A stretch of DNA of 64,000 nucleotides from Capitulum mitella (Eukaryota; Arthropoda; Thecostraca; Pollicipedomorpha; Pollicipedidae): assembly GCA_030062745.1 (NCBI GenBank), contig CP099839.1, positions 25,161,324-25,225,323 of the forward strand, given 5' to 3'. The position numbers were made by a program, and so were the translations under genes. Each line of letters opens with the position of its first letter. The stretch's first letter is position 1. Below, one piece after another: positions 1-13,960 of this stretch. Under the pieces are notes generated by a model. That model was not told where the DNA came from. It saw only the letters and a list, made by a program, of their open reading frames with translations, and searched no databases.

Positions 1-1931
1 CAACTGTTCATTATAACTGAAGGTAATATCCTGTTCCCATTGATCCCACTCTTCCCCACACTTGGGGTTTCGTGTGGCACTTCGAGCCTTTGTTTGGCTT
101 GGACCATATTTTGAAAGATGTCTCTTGTAGGATGGTTGATTAATGGAAAACCCAGAATGCAAAAGCGTACGCTGTGTTACCAAGTGATGTCGTTCGGAGA
201 TGGCGATGGACTGCAGCTCTGGCTATGATGGCGTGGGTTGAATAATCGTCTTCAGTAAAAACAAAAATGCCTTCAGTAAACAAAATGTTCAGTCACGTTC
301 GGTGACCTTTAAGTCACCTTTTATTGATGCCGACTAAAAAATTCCTATACGAGTATGAAATTATGCCATATATGAGTGGAGGCGTGCGCAAAATTTAGCG
401 GCAGAATATCGAGTGGTAGTTGCAGAAACAGCGAACAGTCGAAAGGTCGGTGCTCCTGGAGCCTTTGTAATGTGATTCCATTGGGGGAAGCAAGTGGCGT
501 TGGTGCAAAGATCGGCGTTTACTGCCATTATAAGACGAAGAGTCTCCACCAAAAGCTTACAAAAACAGGCCAGCATATAGACGAAAGTGTGGTTAAAAAT
601 ATTGTATGGATTGAGTAGCAGAGCGGTGGAGACCACGTAAACGCGTTTTGTATTATTTTGTATATCCTCTGCCTAAATGTAGCATCAAAACTCCCGAAAG
701 CAGTTTTATTCGTCCTAATGGTGAAAATAAACATCCATTTTTGGATCAAATTTTGTGCATTAAGGCCTAGATGAAAATGTTAATGGATGGCATATTAATT
801 CTATAATTATTACTGTAAATACATATATTCATTATTATCATCCAAAACGTATAATATCGACATTCTGAGGCAAATCTAATTTGGACGTCAGAAGCTCATT
901 GCTCCTCGATCCCGCAAAAAATATTTATTTCTGGATATACCGAAACATTGGTAAAAAAACTGTTCTGCTTTTTGCGACTGTTATCTGTTTGACCTGACCT
1001 GCTCCGTATAATGCAAGGATGATCTCGTGAGAATTCAAGGATCATGATGCAGGGTGATATGATGTCCCGATGCATGCCCAAATAATTAAGTTTGGCACCA
1101 CGGACTTTGTTTCGCCGCCACATACTTTGCTAGCAAACACAGGCGTTCATGATATGAAACCTGTCACGGTAGGCCGAGCTGCATTTTTCTTATTTTCAGG
1201 CAGGATATAAAGAATGTTCTCGGCTTTTTAGGCTCACCAGTGGTAATATTTTTGCCCAAGAAAAGTCGGCTTCGTAATCATCACATGGTATGGGAATTTA
1301 AAAACCTTGCGGCCGTTGTGACCTGCAGCGATGTTAATGACACGAGGGACGTCATGCGACTTCTCGTTTGCGATGAAGTCACAAGCACTTGCGCAAAAGT
1401 CAGCAGCTATTGACTGCGAGTCCCGCTCTTCGAAATTCAAGTTATTTCCCCTGAAACCTCGCCGCATTCCATCGTGACTACGCCACTCAGCAGACCAAGC
1501 ACAGAGCTGTCACGGAGCCGCGGTACTACCGTGATATTACTCATGTCTTAACGCGGCCATGTGGTCGTAAGCGGCAGGGTGTGTGTGATCTCGAGTGCTA
1601 GCCTGTGCTGATGTTGCACGTTCATGCATCCTACCCATCCCATCATTTCCTTGTTTCGCTTAGTTTATTGTATTCATTACCATCATCGCACGTACGTATT
1701 ACTTGATCGTAAAACGAGTCATTGGGAGAGCATTCATACTGCAAAAGTTACCGCTGGACTTTATATTCCAGCCAAAGTTGGGTGGACGAGGTGCACCCGG
1801 ACCTCCTTTAGAGGGAAAACTGGTCGTAGTTTCTGCCGTAGTTTCGTGCTGTAAGAGAGGACAGTTAGTTAGTGGTGCTAAGGAAAGAACGCCCAAAAAC
1901 GTAGCCAATTTTACTTTCTTATGCCGTTTAT

Positions 1932-1987
<56 letters not shown>

Positions 1988-2428
1988 ACGTACATCTACA
2001 TGGTAAACTTTCCTCTTTAGCCGCGCGCGCTGCCACGGCGTGGTGGGGCGCGGGACAAAGGAGCTCCCGAGATGATCGAAAATCAACGGTTTGTGTCGAA
2101 ATGGTGCGGGCATGACTGGCCTGTTCATCGTAATAAAGTGGTTTGTCAAATCACCGGGTGCATCCAGCGGCGTTCTGAGCCCGGCACCTTGTATTTATCT
2201 AAACGGTCTTCGCCGGCGTCAGCCCTGTCGTGTGGGCAGGATTAGCCAGACCAGCTTCTTAGGCGACCATCTGTGTTAAAAGATGTTTTATCTTAAGCCA
2301 TGTTTCTTTGACGATACACTTACGAGCGTGCGTCTTCCACTGCATGCGTGTGTTGTTTAGGCGTACGATTTGCTTATTGGTTTTTATTTGTCTATATTAC
2401 TCATATCATCATTGCTTATATTTTTTTC
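1..2428. other. AT-rich intergenic DNA, no gene seen
   Basis: Open frames are all under 100 residues and none shows a recognisable domain. The only clear structure is the (AT)n run near 1.95 kb. Confidence 0.8.
1935..1985. repeat. (AT)n microsatellite
   Basis: About 25 uninterrupted AT dinucleotides. Short YIYIYI-type open frames crossing it are artefacts. Confidence 0.98.
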
Positions 2429-2580
2429 GAGGGAGAATAATGAGAGAGGAAGGGACAGACAGACAGAGAGAGGGGGAGGAAGGGAGAGAGAGGTAGGGCG
2501 AGAAAGGATGAAAAGAGACAGGGAGGGAAAAGGAAATATAAGGAGCAACAGCGATAAAGACAGACAGGAGGAACGAATGA
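2429..2580. repeat. Purine-rich low-complexity tract
   Basis: GAGAGAGG/GGGAGGAAGG/ACAGACAG-type sequence of about 150 bp, + strand purine. Confidence 0.9.
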
Positions 2581-2689
2581 CGGAAGTCCTCTTGAACAAG
2601 ATTCGCCGTCTCATAATGCTATAAGGATTTTCCATTTCTGCTAAAAAATTATTCAACTGAATCGCTCAATTGAACTGAATCGCTACGGC

Positions 2690-3800
2690 AGAGTTGAGGC
2701 AGAGCAGAGTTGTGCCTCCAGCCCCTCGGATGTACCCTGGTCTACCGGTTCGGGTCTCGCCAGCTAGGCCCAAATCATTCTGTCTTCAAACACAGCTGGG
2801 AGGCGAGCTCGGGACTTTCACGGCAAGCTGTACATCACAACGCTCCGTCGCCACAGCGACTGTGAGCTCTCGACAACGTCGTTCCAGACATGGGGCACAA
2901 ACTTCTAAAACAACAATAAATAAGAGACGACAAGCCCCTAGACCTCTAACAGACCTCTCCCGGCGCAGGCCTCTCAGCAGGCCCGCTGACCGGGCAGCGA
3001 CGAGTGACCGGCCGGGTCACGGTCACCCCTGTCGAGCTCCGCCGCCGGCCGGCCGGCCGGGAGGCGCCGGCCGCAGGGGAGGGGCCGCCGCCGCGCCGGG
3101 CGACAAAGGGGCGGAGCGGGGGCCTTGTTTAGACACGCGGGGCGGGGCGAAGGGGCTGGGCGCGCCGCGGCCGCGCGACGGACAATGAGCCGCAGCCGGC
3201 ACAAAAACGGCGCACCGACCGGCGGCAGGCTACCGGCGGCGGCGGCGGCGGCGGCCCGGCTCGTCCGCCTCCAAAAATTCCGCGCGGCCGCGCTGTGCGA
3301 CGGCGCCCGTCCGCGCGATGCCATCGCTCGGCATTAAGACGTCGACTCCTCCCCGCCCGGCGCTGAGAGCCGAGAGCCGCCGTCCAGGCTTTTCGGGCGA
3401 ATCCGCTGACAAAGACGTGATTTACCGATGCTTTTTCCGCCGATGATCCGACTTAATTGACACAACGCTTCCGCCGGAGCGGCCGCGGGCCGTATCGCCG
3501 GATCAGCGCGGCCGGCGGCGAAAAACTGCCGCTGCACTCGGACGTCGCCGGCTGCGGTCGCGGTAAAGACCGGTGGCTAGATCAGATTGACACCGACCCT
3601 GCACTTGCACGCGGCGACGGCCGGGTCGCTGCGAGCGCCCGGTATCGCCGTGCCATCTGCGATATTAAGCTTCGTGACGGGCATTTTTCGGCGGCCAAAT
3701 ACAATGACAAAATGTCCGGTTCTGCTTAATTGAAACGTCTTATCCAGGCCATTGATTTATTACTTTAAATGCGGAAAGCAATTACACGTGATCAAGACAT
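2690..3800. promoter_or_regulatory. CpG-rich block, candidate cis-regulatory region
   Basis: GC-rich from about 2700, with a GGCGGC run at 3235-3255. At 3410-3800 AT-rich words appear: CTTAATTGACAC, ACAATGACAAAATG, TTAATTGAAACG, CATTGATTTATTAC and GCAATTACACGTGATC (homeodomain, Sox and E-box cores). Open frames of up to 164 residues follow from GC content. A promoter of an unseen gene is an alternative. Confidence 0.35.
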
Positions 3801-4489
3801 CACATTGTGATAGACATGAGATTAGGGTAAATAATGGCAGGCGGTTCGAGCAGACTTTCGCGATTGGATAATTTTTGTGGCAAGTCCCCTTAAACCAGTT
3901 CTGACCCATCCCGAAAAGGGCTGGTCTCCAGTCGACTTGCCGTCATTTTTCTGTGACGATTGACGACTTCAGCAAATCGGTAAAAAGACAATTTTGAATC
4001 GTCACTTTATTGAAGAAAAATACTGGAACAATGGTAAATCGTTGTACCCAATCAATAAATGAGCTTTTGATTTTGACCGACATGTCATCACGACGGTTTG
4101 ACGTTTGTTAACGCTTCACCAGCGGGAACCAAAACTGTTTTGGCGACATTGAAACAATTAAACGAAAGATGCAGCGAGATACTAATCCTGCGAAGCGTGT
4201 CACTTGACGTGAAGCCCATCTGATGTGACGCGATTATACCTGACGAAGCTGTCCGCGTCAGATTTCTGGAATTCCGAGACTTTTCTCACGGTATCATTTA
4301 GTGAGGTATTTTCCTTGTTTGGCGGAGCAGTTTCTTCGCACGTCTTGGAGATCACAGTTAGCTGGACAGTGTGGCAGCAACATTGCTTTCTTCCAACTAA
4401 TACGCCCTAAAAAAACTATGCTTTTGACGATGCTGAAAGATTAACGTTAACTATGAAGATCAGACGGTGGCTGTGCAGTGCGTATTTTT

Positions 4490-4527
4490 ACTATACATAT
4501 ATATACATAGATATATGTACATATATG
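4490..4527. repeat. Imperfect TA/TACA microsatellite
   Basis: TATACATATATATACATAGA and following ATATATGTAC; short and interrupted. Confidence 0.8.
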
Positions 4528-5010
4528 TTCTCACTTTTAGGCCATCATGGTATGAGGATACAATTGCATACTCAGCATTACAGATTTCGTTTTGAATACA
4601 TTGGCTTAAAAAAGACCCAAGGTTTCACAATAGTTGTGTTTTGAATGATTTCAAGATGGTATCGAATGACTTTTAGGTAAGTAAAAGTCCTTGAGAAAAG
4701 AATTACAATTAGAAGCCAGCGCATACTTGCATGTGAACAAAACTTCGTTCTACATACATCCCATGGTGATCCTAGACCCTAGTCTCTAGACACCCAGATC
4801 CTAGATGACCTACGATATCACGCAGATGTAATGCTAACCAGAAGCATAGGAGCTGGAAAGGGGGAGACTAGGGGTAGTAGCCCCCACTTTTCGAGGTGAG
4901 AGCACCATTTAACATTGATGACCCTCTTACTTGACAGACATTGGCTGGGACGAGTCGTCACCACGTTAATATGTTTTACTTATGAACGTCTGTGGAACTT
5001 TTCGCTTACT

Positions 5011-5170
5011 TCCTCTTTTTTCCTCAAATATCCCTTCTCTGGAGTTTTTCGCTTGTTTTTCTCTCTTCCTATCGTCCCCATTCCCCTCCTCCCTCCCTCA
5101 CCCTCTGCTCTTTACTTTTTTCATCCCCATTTGGGTCCTTCCCATCACTTTTTTAATTCTCCTTAATTCC
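5011..5170. repeat. Pyrimidine-rich low-complexity tract
   Basis: TTCCTC/CCTCCCTC/CCCCATT-type sequence; open frames through it are artefacts. A small GC-rich patch follows at 5180-5345. Confidence 0.75.
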
Positions 5171-7584
5171 ACATTTCCCGAGCGACGGAAGCAGCCAGCA
5201 CGTCAGACAGCGGGATGCTCGTGCACATCGTGCCGCCAGCACCAATCCCTGGACTGGCGTGACGGCCACCGAAGCACGCCGCCGGCTGCGACCGGCGCCG
5301 GCGGCCGCCGCCCGCCTGCCGTGACTGTGCCGGTGTGAGCCGACCCGGCGTCCACCAGTTGAAGGTGCCTACTCGGAGAGGAGCATGTTGTGCTGTTTCG
5401 CGTTGCGAGAAGTAGGACGTGGTAATGGGGAAGAACGCGCGACGATGGCTTTGTTCTTTAATGTGCTGGATAAAAGCCTGGATGGAGTTAAATCAGTATC
5501 TTTTTCGATGGTTTGAGGCTCTCCAAAGGCGGTCGCCTGGGAGAGACAGGGAAAGTTTCAAATGATAAAGAGTGGACATAGGGTAGTGGCCACCCAACAA
5601 CTTGAGAGTCGCCAAGCGCAAATCCGAAAGGAGAAAGGGTCTACAGTAGTCATAAGTTTCTCCGATGCGTGATAAAATCCAAGACGTACACAAAATGTAT
5701 GAAGGCATTAATAAACCAAAAACAAAACGAGGAGCCCCTGGCTACCAATATACCACTTCCGACCTAGTCGTCCCTCGCAAAATTCACGGATCCAGTCCCT
5801 GTGAGTTACAGGGTACAGATAAACAAGTTCAAACGGAACAAAGCGAGATTTGTAACATCTTCCTTGACCCCCCAAAATATGCATTAACTTAGTAGGACAT
5901 TATTGTTTTTTGTGCTGGGGCAAAGGTTCCTGGTTGCGCTGTCTTCTCATGAGTAATAGTGCTGTCACCTTGTATAAATGAGACGAGGGAATCAGAAGTC
6001 TCTGATCTCCGTAAGAGAGCAAACTCGTAACTGCTGCCCTTTAACACCACCAGTAGGCACCAAGTGTTTATATGTTGAATGATCAAGTCTAATTAATGCT
6101 GCCGTGTTTCTGGAGAATTTCGGTTATTCGCTTCATTGGAGTTTTCGTTTTCTTTACCTTTTAACTTTGTTCCATTGTTTAGATATGGCCATTTCGTCCA
6201 AAAACATAGTAAATTCCATTTCTTCAGTTTTGAAACAATTTTAAACCGGGCCCTGCGTGCTCCCCATTTTGCGACACTGGCGATAAGATTCCACCCACTA
6301 GCGCCATCAGCTGACCGCCGGCAGTAATGCTTTTCGCATGTGGGCGGTTCGCGTGGCTACCAGATGCGTGACCCGAAAAATTGTCCAGATTTAAAGGCAA
6401 AAATCTCCATGTCTTGTTAAACGATCTCTCAAAATGAGAACGGCCTGAAGAAGTTTTTTTTAACGAAATTGCGACAGTGGTGACGGTTTTTTGGGAGTTT
6501 TGTTATGGAGGACACCTACTGCTGTAAGTCATACATTTTCTCCTCCATTTCGCTAGATCACAACATGCGACCCAAGCGACTCTCTGGCTGCTCCACTGGG
6601 TCAGTCGTTGGGTTATACGTCATGAAAATGTCTCCCAGTTCCATTCGTTCATACGTGAAAGCGAAAAGACGACATGCGCTGACGTAAGAAGTAATGGTGA
6701 GCGAAACGAGACATAATATGGGTTGGATATATGTACATAATTTTTTTGTTGTGGATAATATACCAACAAAATGTTTGAAAAAAATGCTGCTATGTTGCTC
6801 AAGCTTCACGGTACTAAATTTAGTGGCCTGCATCATGCTGTTTCCTAAAGCATTGATAACTTCAAATGGTCTGCTATCGCACGTATGACTGCAACATGAA
6901 ATCCATAATTGCATAACTTGTCGGACGTTGCCGATTTTCTAAGTCGCAGTCTTTTCCCTTTTGTTCTGTTGCAGCGAATTATGAATAAATAGAACGGTCA
7001 TGGATTCCAAATTTGACGAAAATAACATTTATTTTGGGCCCGTTTTAATATAGAAATATAAGCATTTTGTACATAACAAAATTTGTGCGAAAAAATTGTT
7101 AGTTACTTGGAAAACAATATACGATGGAAAACTAATGTATACCCATATGAAACAGCGCTCCACGCAACGCGTCTCACTCTAATTTCTTAACAATGTTCTT
7201 GATGTACCGACATTACACGCGCCCACGCTGGGGAACGTTGTGTAGGTAAATTATCATTCCACTGACCTTGGTGGACTCATCGCGCTTCCAAGGTTATCTC
7301 AGACCCAAACCAGGTCATCACACCTTTTTGGATAATGAGGCACACTGCTATTCATTCCCCTGACACAGAAAAATGGTTTCGATGTGTTATTCGATCGCCC
7401 ACATCTGAAAGCATGGTTAATGAGACAGCTAATGAAAACAGAAAACTGTTAAATCGGAAGAGGAAAACATCGGCGTCATTAGGCAAAACCAGCACACAAT
7501 ACCAACGCTCCTGGCGGCGTGCTTTGAGCTTCCCAGAGTACACAAAACAACAGAAAACAAAAGCCACACCCCCAGCTCGGCTAT

Positions 7585-8000
7585 TTTTCCTCTCGTTGCC
7601 AGCTACGCGGCCGCCGCGCGCCACGTTGTCGTCCACCATTTTCGGCTGTCTATTTTGATGATATCAAGCATAATCAGAAGCCATCCGGTCCTTATTAGAG
7701 GGGCGATAGCGGAGGCATCCACTTTCATCTGGCGGCCTGTCAGCCGGCGGACGGCCGGCCGCTGACAGTCGCCATTGTTCGTCGCCGCCGCGTCAGGCCA
7801 CTCCCGCGTTACGCAAACGGCTGGCCGACGGGCGCGCAGCACGCATGCAGACGAGCGCGACCGCTCCGGTCCGACCCTGTCCGTCCGCTCTGGACGGGCG
7901 GGACACGGGAACTGTGGGGAGGGCCGGCGTCACGGGCCGGGCCTGATCTGCCTCGGCTGTCCGCGTCTGCTGACGTTAAAAACACTGTCATATGTGGAAT
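7585..8000. promoter_or_regulatory. CpG-rich block
   Basis: GC-rich sequence containing GCCATTGTTCG (Sox-like core) at about 7770. No gene recognised. Confidence 0.3.
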
Positions 8001-9170
8001 GTGAAATGGTTTCGTACGTGAATGCCGTTCTTTCAGCAGAGTGGGACGGGCAAATTAGCGACATTGGTCAGTACCGTGCGTGCCCTCGTAAATTGTTCTG
8101 GAACAATAGGGGATTCACTTGCACGTGAACTAAAATATAGCTAAGCTTCTTAGCAGGGTCTCGTGTTCCGTTCGTGCAGGAAGGAGTGCCGGATCAGTGT
8201 CCCACCGGGTGTTCAGGTATCAGAGCGGGACACTTGCGCGGGTAAAAACAGACAAACACCTGCTATTTGCTAGCTATGCGGGGTCGGCGAAGGATAGGAC
8301 AATGGAGCGGAAGCAGTTATCGGACACTGTGGAAATAAACAGAACTGCAGCTCTGGTAGGGTCACCCGAAGGGTATTGAGTCTGAAAGAGAGGGTGGTTA
8401 AAAACTGTTCGTTGGTGTCGTCCATCGTCTCCGCACCAAATTCTCTGTGTTTGAGGCATCCAAGAACATGTTCCGCTTTCGCCAATCCCTTCATAAACAG
8501 AAAACCATACCACGAGATCCATAACATTGTTAGCGAATTCAGCACTCACCCCGTGGGGAAATCGTTTAATATAAAGTGACATACTTTGTTATGGTTTTTA
8601 TGATGCAGCGTGCGTTTCTCAGCAGCACTGTAAAGGACGTAAAGCCGAGAATACTGGAAACATGGAAGTCAGTATGGCCATGAAGCAAGACCTGAACAGT
8701 AAGTCCATTTTTATCCGGGCATTTTTCGGTTCCGTTAACATTCGATTATTTGTGTTCACTGCAATGCGGCATTTATTCGTCATTCCGAAATTGCAAAACC
8801 TGTAACAAGCATGGGTGGAAGATTATTTTGAAAGTTGGTGTGGCAAAGGTTAGCCTGGGCAGTCGCATGTACTCAGTTTTCGCCCCCCCCCCCCTCGCCA
8901 TTATTTTGTCATCCGATTTCAAATACTTCATTTTCGATTTTGATGAAAATGTCTTAGAAAAGGGTTTTGTTTTTTGCCCAGTTGCAAAGTGTCTTGGGGG
9001 CTCATTGTGATTTTGGGATGGAAATACCCTGAAAGGCAGTGGACTAGTGTGCTCAATGATGGCATTGTACCATAATCTGTATGTTTCTGCTAAGTAATTT
9101 AAATTTAGTTTTGTACTGCATAATATTGCTAAAGTAAACTTCGGGGCGTGAAAGGTCTCCTTTCTCACCC
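8001..9170. other. Intergenic DNA with repeat relics
   Basis: Nothing coding. A C run at about 8882-8894 and GTTGGTGTGGC at about 8835, a word also found in the putative MITE at 9171, suggest degraded mobile DNA at 8820-9000. Confidence 0.5.
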
Positions 9171-9473
9171 AAGTTTGTAAACACTCGCGGTTAAAAGTTG
9201 GTGTGGCCCCTGTCACACCAACTTTTTGTTGGTGTGGCAAGTTGTTGGTGTTTTAAGTTGACGTGGCAGGGGCTGCACGAGCCCCGCCGCATCGTCCACC
9301 ACGGCAACAAGCGTGTCAAATCAGCAGCTGTACAAAGCGCGCGGGCAGTCGCGTGAAATTGATTTCAGCTCCATTGCTATGCAGTTTTAAACATGCAGTA
9401 CACTACGCACCGAGCTGTTTTCGTGTCGCACAATTCGTCTGAGGTTAAAAACCGCGAGTGGTAAACGAAACTT
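9171..9473. mobile_element. Putative MITE with 28-bp inverted ends, 303 bp
   Basis: The left end AAGTTTGTAAACACTCGCGG and the right end read inward AAGTTTCGTTTACCACTCGC align with two single-base gaps and continue as CGGTT(A/T)(A/T). The interior repeats GTTGGTGTGGC in both orientations (GTTGGTGTG..CACACCAAC around 9198-9225) and a GGGGCT..AGCCCC hairpin near 9270. No convincing target duplication was found, so the class is open. Confidence 0.5.
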
Positions 9474-11815
9474 TTAAATTAATGTTTTAAGCCATGGAAC
9501 AGGCATGATATGATTGTAATCGTGCCGAATGATACTGTATTCCGCCATCCGCTAAGACTGTAATGACGTGGTGCTGAGGTATGTGCTGAATTCCCACGGG
9601 AGGACTGGTTTGGTGTTACACGTCTCTCTTTCGCGAAAAAAAACATCAGTTCCGCGCTTAATCGGACGTAGGCGGTTCTCTTCATTATCTAATCCTTATT
9701 AAATGTGCAATTGCTGAGGGTCACTGGTGCGGCAAGCCTTTGTTAGCTGTCAGTGGAAAGTGGGGAAGTATGCAAAGTGCTGCTAATGTTTCTGATCGAC
9801 ACTGCAAAGATCAGGGCGGCACTTTGCGTGGCTGCGCAGTTCATTCTGGTCCTTTGTACGTAATTGCTTTTGCACCACTGGGAGCGTGAGGTGGAGATTC
9901 GGCGAAGTAAGACAGGACCCATAACTGAGAACGCTGGGATGATCGATATTATCCTCTCTTCGACAGAGCACTGGCAGTATCGAAGGGAGTAGATCCCTGT
10001 TTGACCACAACGAAATGAACGTTTGGGGAAAGTTTTGTAGGCCTTGGCTGTTGAGAGCCGATGGGAATGGTTCTTTTTACGGAAGCTAAGGGAGCTTATG
10101 CAGCTCAATATCAAGGTCCTTGATTAATTCTGCACAGCGCCTTATGCCTACATCATAAAAGCGTTGCTCTTAGACGTGAAAATGGCTACGAATCCGACGA
10201 TGATGTTGATGCGACATGTTGCTGAGGATGCCATTGGTTTTCACAACGTCCGAACGGTTTCAACACGCCTTTCTGATTGGCTCCACGACTGTTGAACGAG
10301 CTGACGCCCATCGAGCGGTATAAAGCGCACGAATAGGAGCCTCAAGTCTTGGCGACACTTACATGGATGTACCTACCGAAGTCGATGCGAGTTCGGACGG
10401 CTGTGGACACATGTTAATCAAAACATTACGACGTTAACAGCGCATTATTTTTCGCCAAATTTGCGCTAGCAGAGTCCAAACATCGATAACGTTCAGAGAG
10501 TCACAGCATTATGATCTCAAGCCATCACGGCCCATCGGTAAACAGGAGATATTGGAAACTGCAACGACTAGTACGCATCTGATGTCCATGCTTCTTTTAG
10601 GCAGGGAACGCTTAAGGAATGGGAGTTTCGTGGGAACTCTCCATCAGGGGTCAAAGTTAGGCCATCTCTATCTGTTTTAGATCATCATACATAAAAAGAT
10701 CCTCACGAATAACCGACCATACACAAAGGCAAATGTGTTTAAGTTTGTCACTGATTTGAATTCAAACCCAAATTCGATTCAACCTGCATTCACAGTGAAA
10801 CTGGACTGCACTGTAGCAGATCCAAGTGTCACGACTCTGTTACAGGCATCATAAATCTGCCATTCCTGCGCACGGGGCAATGAATGCCGTGTTTTCTTTG
10901 ACATCTTTCAGTAAAACTGTTTCATGATATTTAGCGTTTCGGAAGTCTGTTTTTTTTTTGTTTTCTTCAGGGATTATTCGATTCTGAAGAACTCGTCTCA
11001 GATTCCAATTATGTTTCAAAGACCGGCGTAGCTGTAAGTACCAATATACGCCACACAAAGATGCTCCGTTACAAAGATGGATTTTGATGCTGCATTCCGA
11101 TACAGCGACGCCAATGCTAAAAATGAAAGTGTTTGCGAATGCAAGTCCATTTAAAGTAAATATTCCACCATGGTCGACTTTTGGAGGAAACCTTGTTAAG
11201 CATTTTATCAGCACGTTATTTTCCTGAAAAAGTTTAGTAGCATACAGATGTAACTAATAAAAACTATATCATGAACCAATCCGTTGATATGACGCCAGGC
11301 CCTCTTGCTAGGGTCCATAGGTCTTCCTTCAGCTGGTGGTGTCGTTACACAGGCGGCTGACGACAGGACATGGTCCAACAGGACATGGGTAAATTCATGG
11401 GAAGTCCCTTTGATATTCCTTAACATACAGTTTGAGATATTATGCATATTACAAACCAACTTTTAAGGCAAATTACAGCTTATCTATCTCAACTTAAAAT
11501 ATGAGTTAAAGGTGGATTGTTTCCTTTGAAATGCGTTTTAGAATGGTACGGAAATGTTCGTTGGAACGTCGAGTGTTCCAAACGGGTTTTGCCCTTCTTG
11601 AAATTACATTTTGTTTTGGTGAATATGGAATGCATAATTCCTTCAGTTTTAGAGATTGTCGAACTCGGCACATTTCCCACAAAACGTTTAGATGTTTTTC
11701 CTTCCTGTAAGAAAGTCAGCCTCTTGAGGATTTTCCTCTGTTACGGTTAACATTCTTGAAAGAAATGATACAGGCATTCACTAAAATACCATTGTGATTG
11801 ATCAATTCTTGATGT
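9474..11815. other. Intergenic DNA, no gene seen
   Basis: Unique-looking AT-rich sequence; no domain in any frame and no repeat recognised. Confidence 0.7.
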
Positions 11816-13545
11816 TAATCTGCCTCAGCAGACCCGCCTGACAGCGTTGTGGTCCCAAACAAAACATTTTTATCGAGCATCAACCGCAGGCCCCCTCCCC
11901 TCCGCACACAGCATGTGCCACTCCCCTGGCGACTACTCACGGTCAAACTAGCGATAATCATCGGCCACATTATGTCCCAATTGTGCGGGCCGAGGCCCGT
12001 CTGGGTCGCGTTTTCCCCGGCACAATCGGACACGATCCCGCGTCAGCGTGAAGCCGCCGCACACAGGCGCCCTAATGCCGTGTTAAATAGTTTCATTAGA
12101 ACTTCTGACCTTCTTGTGTGCGGCCTGCGCCATAAACTAATAAAGAAACACAGCGTGGCGCGCCGCGACGCGGCCGCCGGCCGACGGCTCCGCGCCGAAA
12201 TCGAGCCGTAAGTGTCGCGTCCTTTCTGTCCGGTCACGCTCGTACGACTCTGTTCGGCCGGCCGGATCGCATTCAGCGCGGCGCCAATTTATAAAGGTCC
12301 GTGTAAGTCATCCATTCAGCGGGCCGTGTCGCGGGACACCTGGACATGTGACCCCCTGCCGCTCGCAGCGATTCTGTCCAGATTACAATCGGCAGCCATA
12401 TTTTCGTGAACCGGCGCGTCGCGCGCATCGACGGGCCATCTGCGGCGGCGGGCGGCGCGGCGGCCGCGGACGGCCGCGGCTGCCGGCGGCCTGTCGACCG
12501 CGCGTGATGGACGGGGCATCGCCGCCGCCGCCGCGCCGGAGGCCGCCGCGCGGGCCCCGAGCCGTGTCAGCCGGTGCCCGAGCCGCCGCCGTAGAAGGTC
12601 GCTGCCGGCCGCGCCGGCCCCGGCTGCCAGCCGAGTCGGCCCGGGGAGATCGGGTCGCCGGCAGCGTCGGCGCGGACGCGAGACCACGACTCGCCGCGAG
12701 GGACGCGGCCGCCGACGCGACTTTTTGTTGTTCGGCCGTCGGCTGTTATCTGGCGCGGGGCAATGCCCAAAAGTCATTTCCAGAATACCCCGCGCGGCCA
12801 TTGTGAGCAAATCATCGACTTCCCCGGCATTGTTTCCTTAAGCATGTCGTGAACGTCCGCCTAACAACCCCATTGACGACAATCACCGAGCCTTCTCCTC
12901 GACAGAGGGCCGCTATGCCGTGAATGTCTCCGCAATAATGACGCACCGGGATCCGGGCGGCAGGTGAGATCGAGACGGCGAGGGGGCGGTGACGGCCCTG
13001 TGAGCGTGACCGTCCGCCGCCGCGTCACGCCCTCCCTCTGTGGGTTTTACAAACATTTAACCGGTTCCCATGAGAGCGGCAGCTGGCCGCGCGCTGCTCA
13101 GCCTGGCGGAAGGCGGCTGAGGGCGGCCGCCGGCCGCGCCGCGGCTGAATGGCCGCGCGCTCCGGCTCAGAGGAGCGCGCTCGACAGCCAATAACTGCCG
13201 TCACAAAGGCCGGAATTCCTGGCGTGATTGCCTGCGATTACACCCGATCAGGCCTGTTTAGGGTCGCGAGGGCTGACGCCGAGCCGGCCGAGTCAACATT
13301 CGGCCCGGATGGGGGTCGGCCGCCGCCGGCTGGGGGGCCGACCCCCGCGGCGCCCCTCCGGCAGAGCCTCGGACTCGGACTGACTGACACCTGGGGCGAT
13401 CCTCCTGCGGACTGACCGACTGCGGGGCGGACTGGCCGACTGCAGGTGGGCAGAGGGTTGTCCGGCCAGGTGCCGGCAAGGCCAGGCAGTGTCGGCGCCA
13501 GACGTGTGTGCTGCTCCGAACCAACTCACCGGCTCCGCGGCGAGA
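11816..13545. promoter_or_regulatory. CpG-rich block, candidate cis-regulatory region
   Basis: A long GC-rich block. AT-rich islands at 12070-12150 (TTAAATAGTTTCATTAG, CATAAACTAATAAAG), 12280-12310 (AATTTATAAAGG), 12740-12850 (CCATTGTGAGC, GCATTGTTTCC) and 13040-13066, where AACCGGTT (13059..13066) is a Grainyhead consensus. The GC-rich flanks give long frames on both strands without domains. Confidence 0.4.
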
Positions 13546-13960
13546 AATACGCAGAAACGTGGCTCAACAACTCAACAACGCGAGGCTCTTCACCAAAATG
13601 TTACCCTAGCTGACCTACCAAATGTGTAAACGACGTTCGTCTGCACATTCCGTGGGCCAGTTCCAGCATCTGGCAACTGTCGTTTTTTCATTTGCTACTA
13701 GTTTTAAAAATGGTCGAGATCGGCGAATGACTATTCTTCAGATGCATAGCTTGGCGTCATTCGTGGACAGCAAATATTCAATTTGTCAAAGAAACCGACA
13801 TTCAGAATATGTAATAAGCGGACAGATCGACATCACAGAGAATCGGACCAGGAATGTCGCGCAGCGCCTTTTACGAGGCAAGCATCTGCGTAAACAATGC
13901 ACAATCTGTCGAACAAAGGCATGCCTATCAGGCATGACCCCCGCTCCTTCCGCGGTTCTC
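13546..13960. other. Intergenic DNA, no gene seen
   Basis: An AT-balanced gap between two CpG-rich blocks. An open frame from 13622 to 14185 crosses it but has no recognisable domain. Confidence 0.6.

Larger units (their letters stand above)
3801..7580. other. Intergenic DNA, no gene seen
   Basis: Mixed AT-rich sequence. A pyrimidine tract and a small GC patch lie at 5.0-5.35 kb. Around 4.86 kb a GTAGCCCCCACTTTT word recalls the boxes at 41.7 and 60.4 kb and may be a relict end of the same family. Confidence 0.7.

Noticed and set aside
2974-3324. CpG-rich open frames with poly-Ala near 3.2 kb
   Set aside because: The poly-Ala comes from a GGC trinucleotide run; no start context, domain or splice structure supports a gene.
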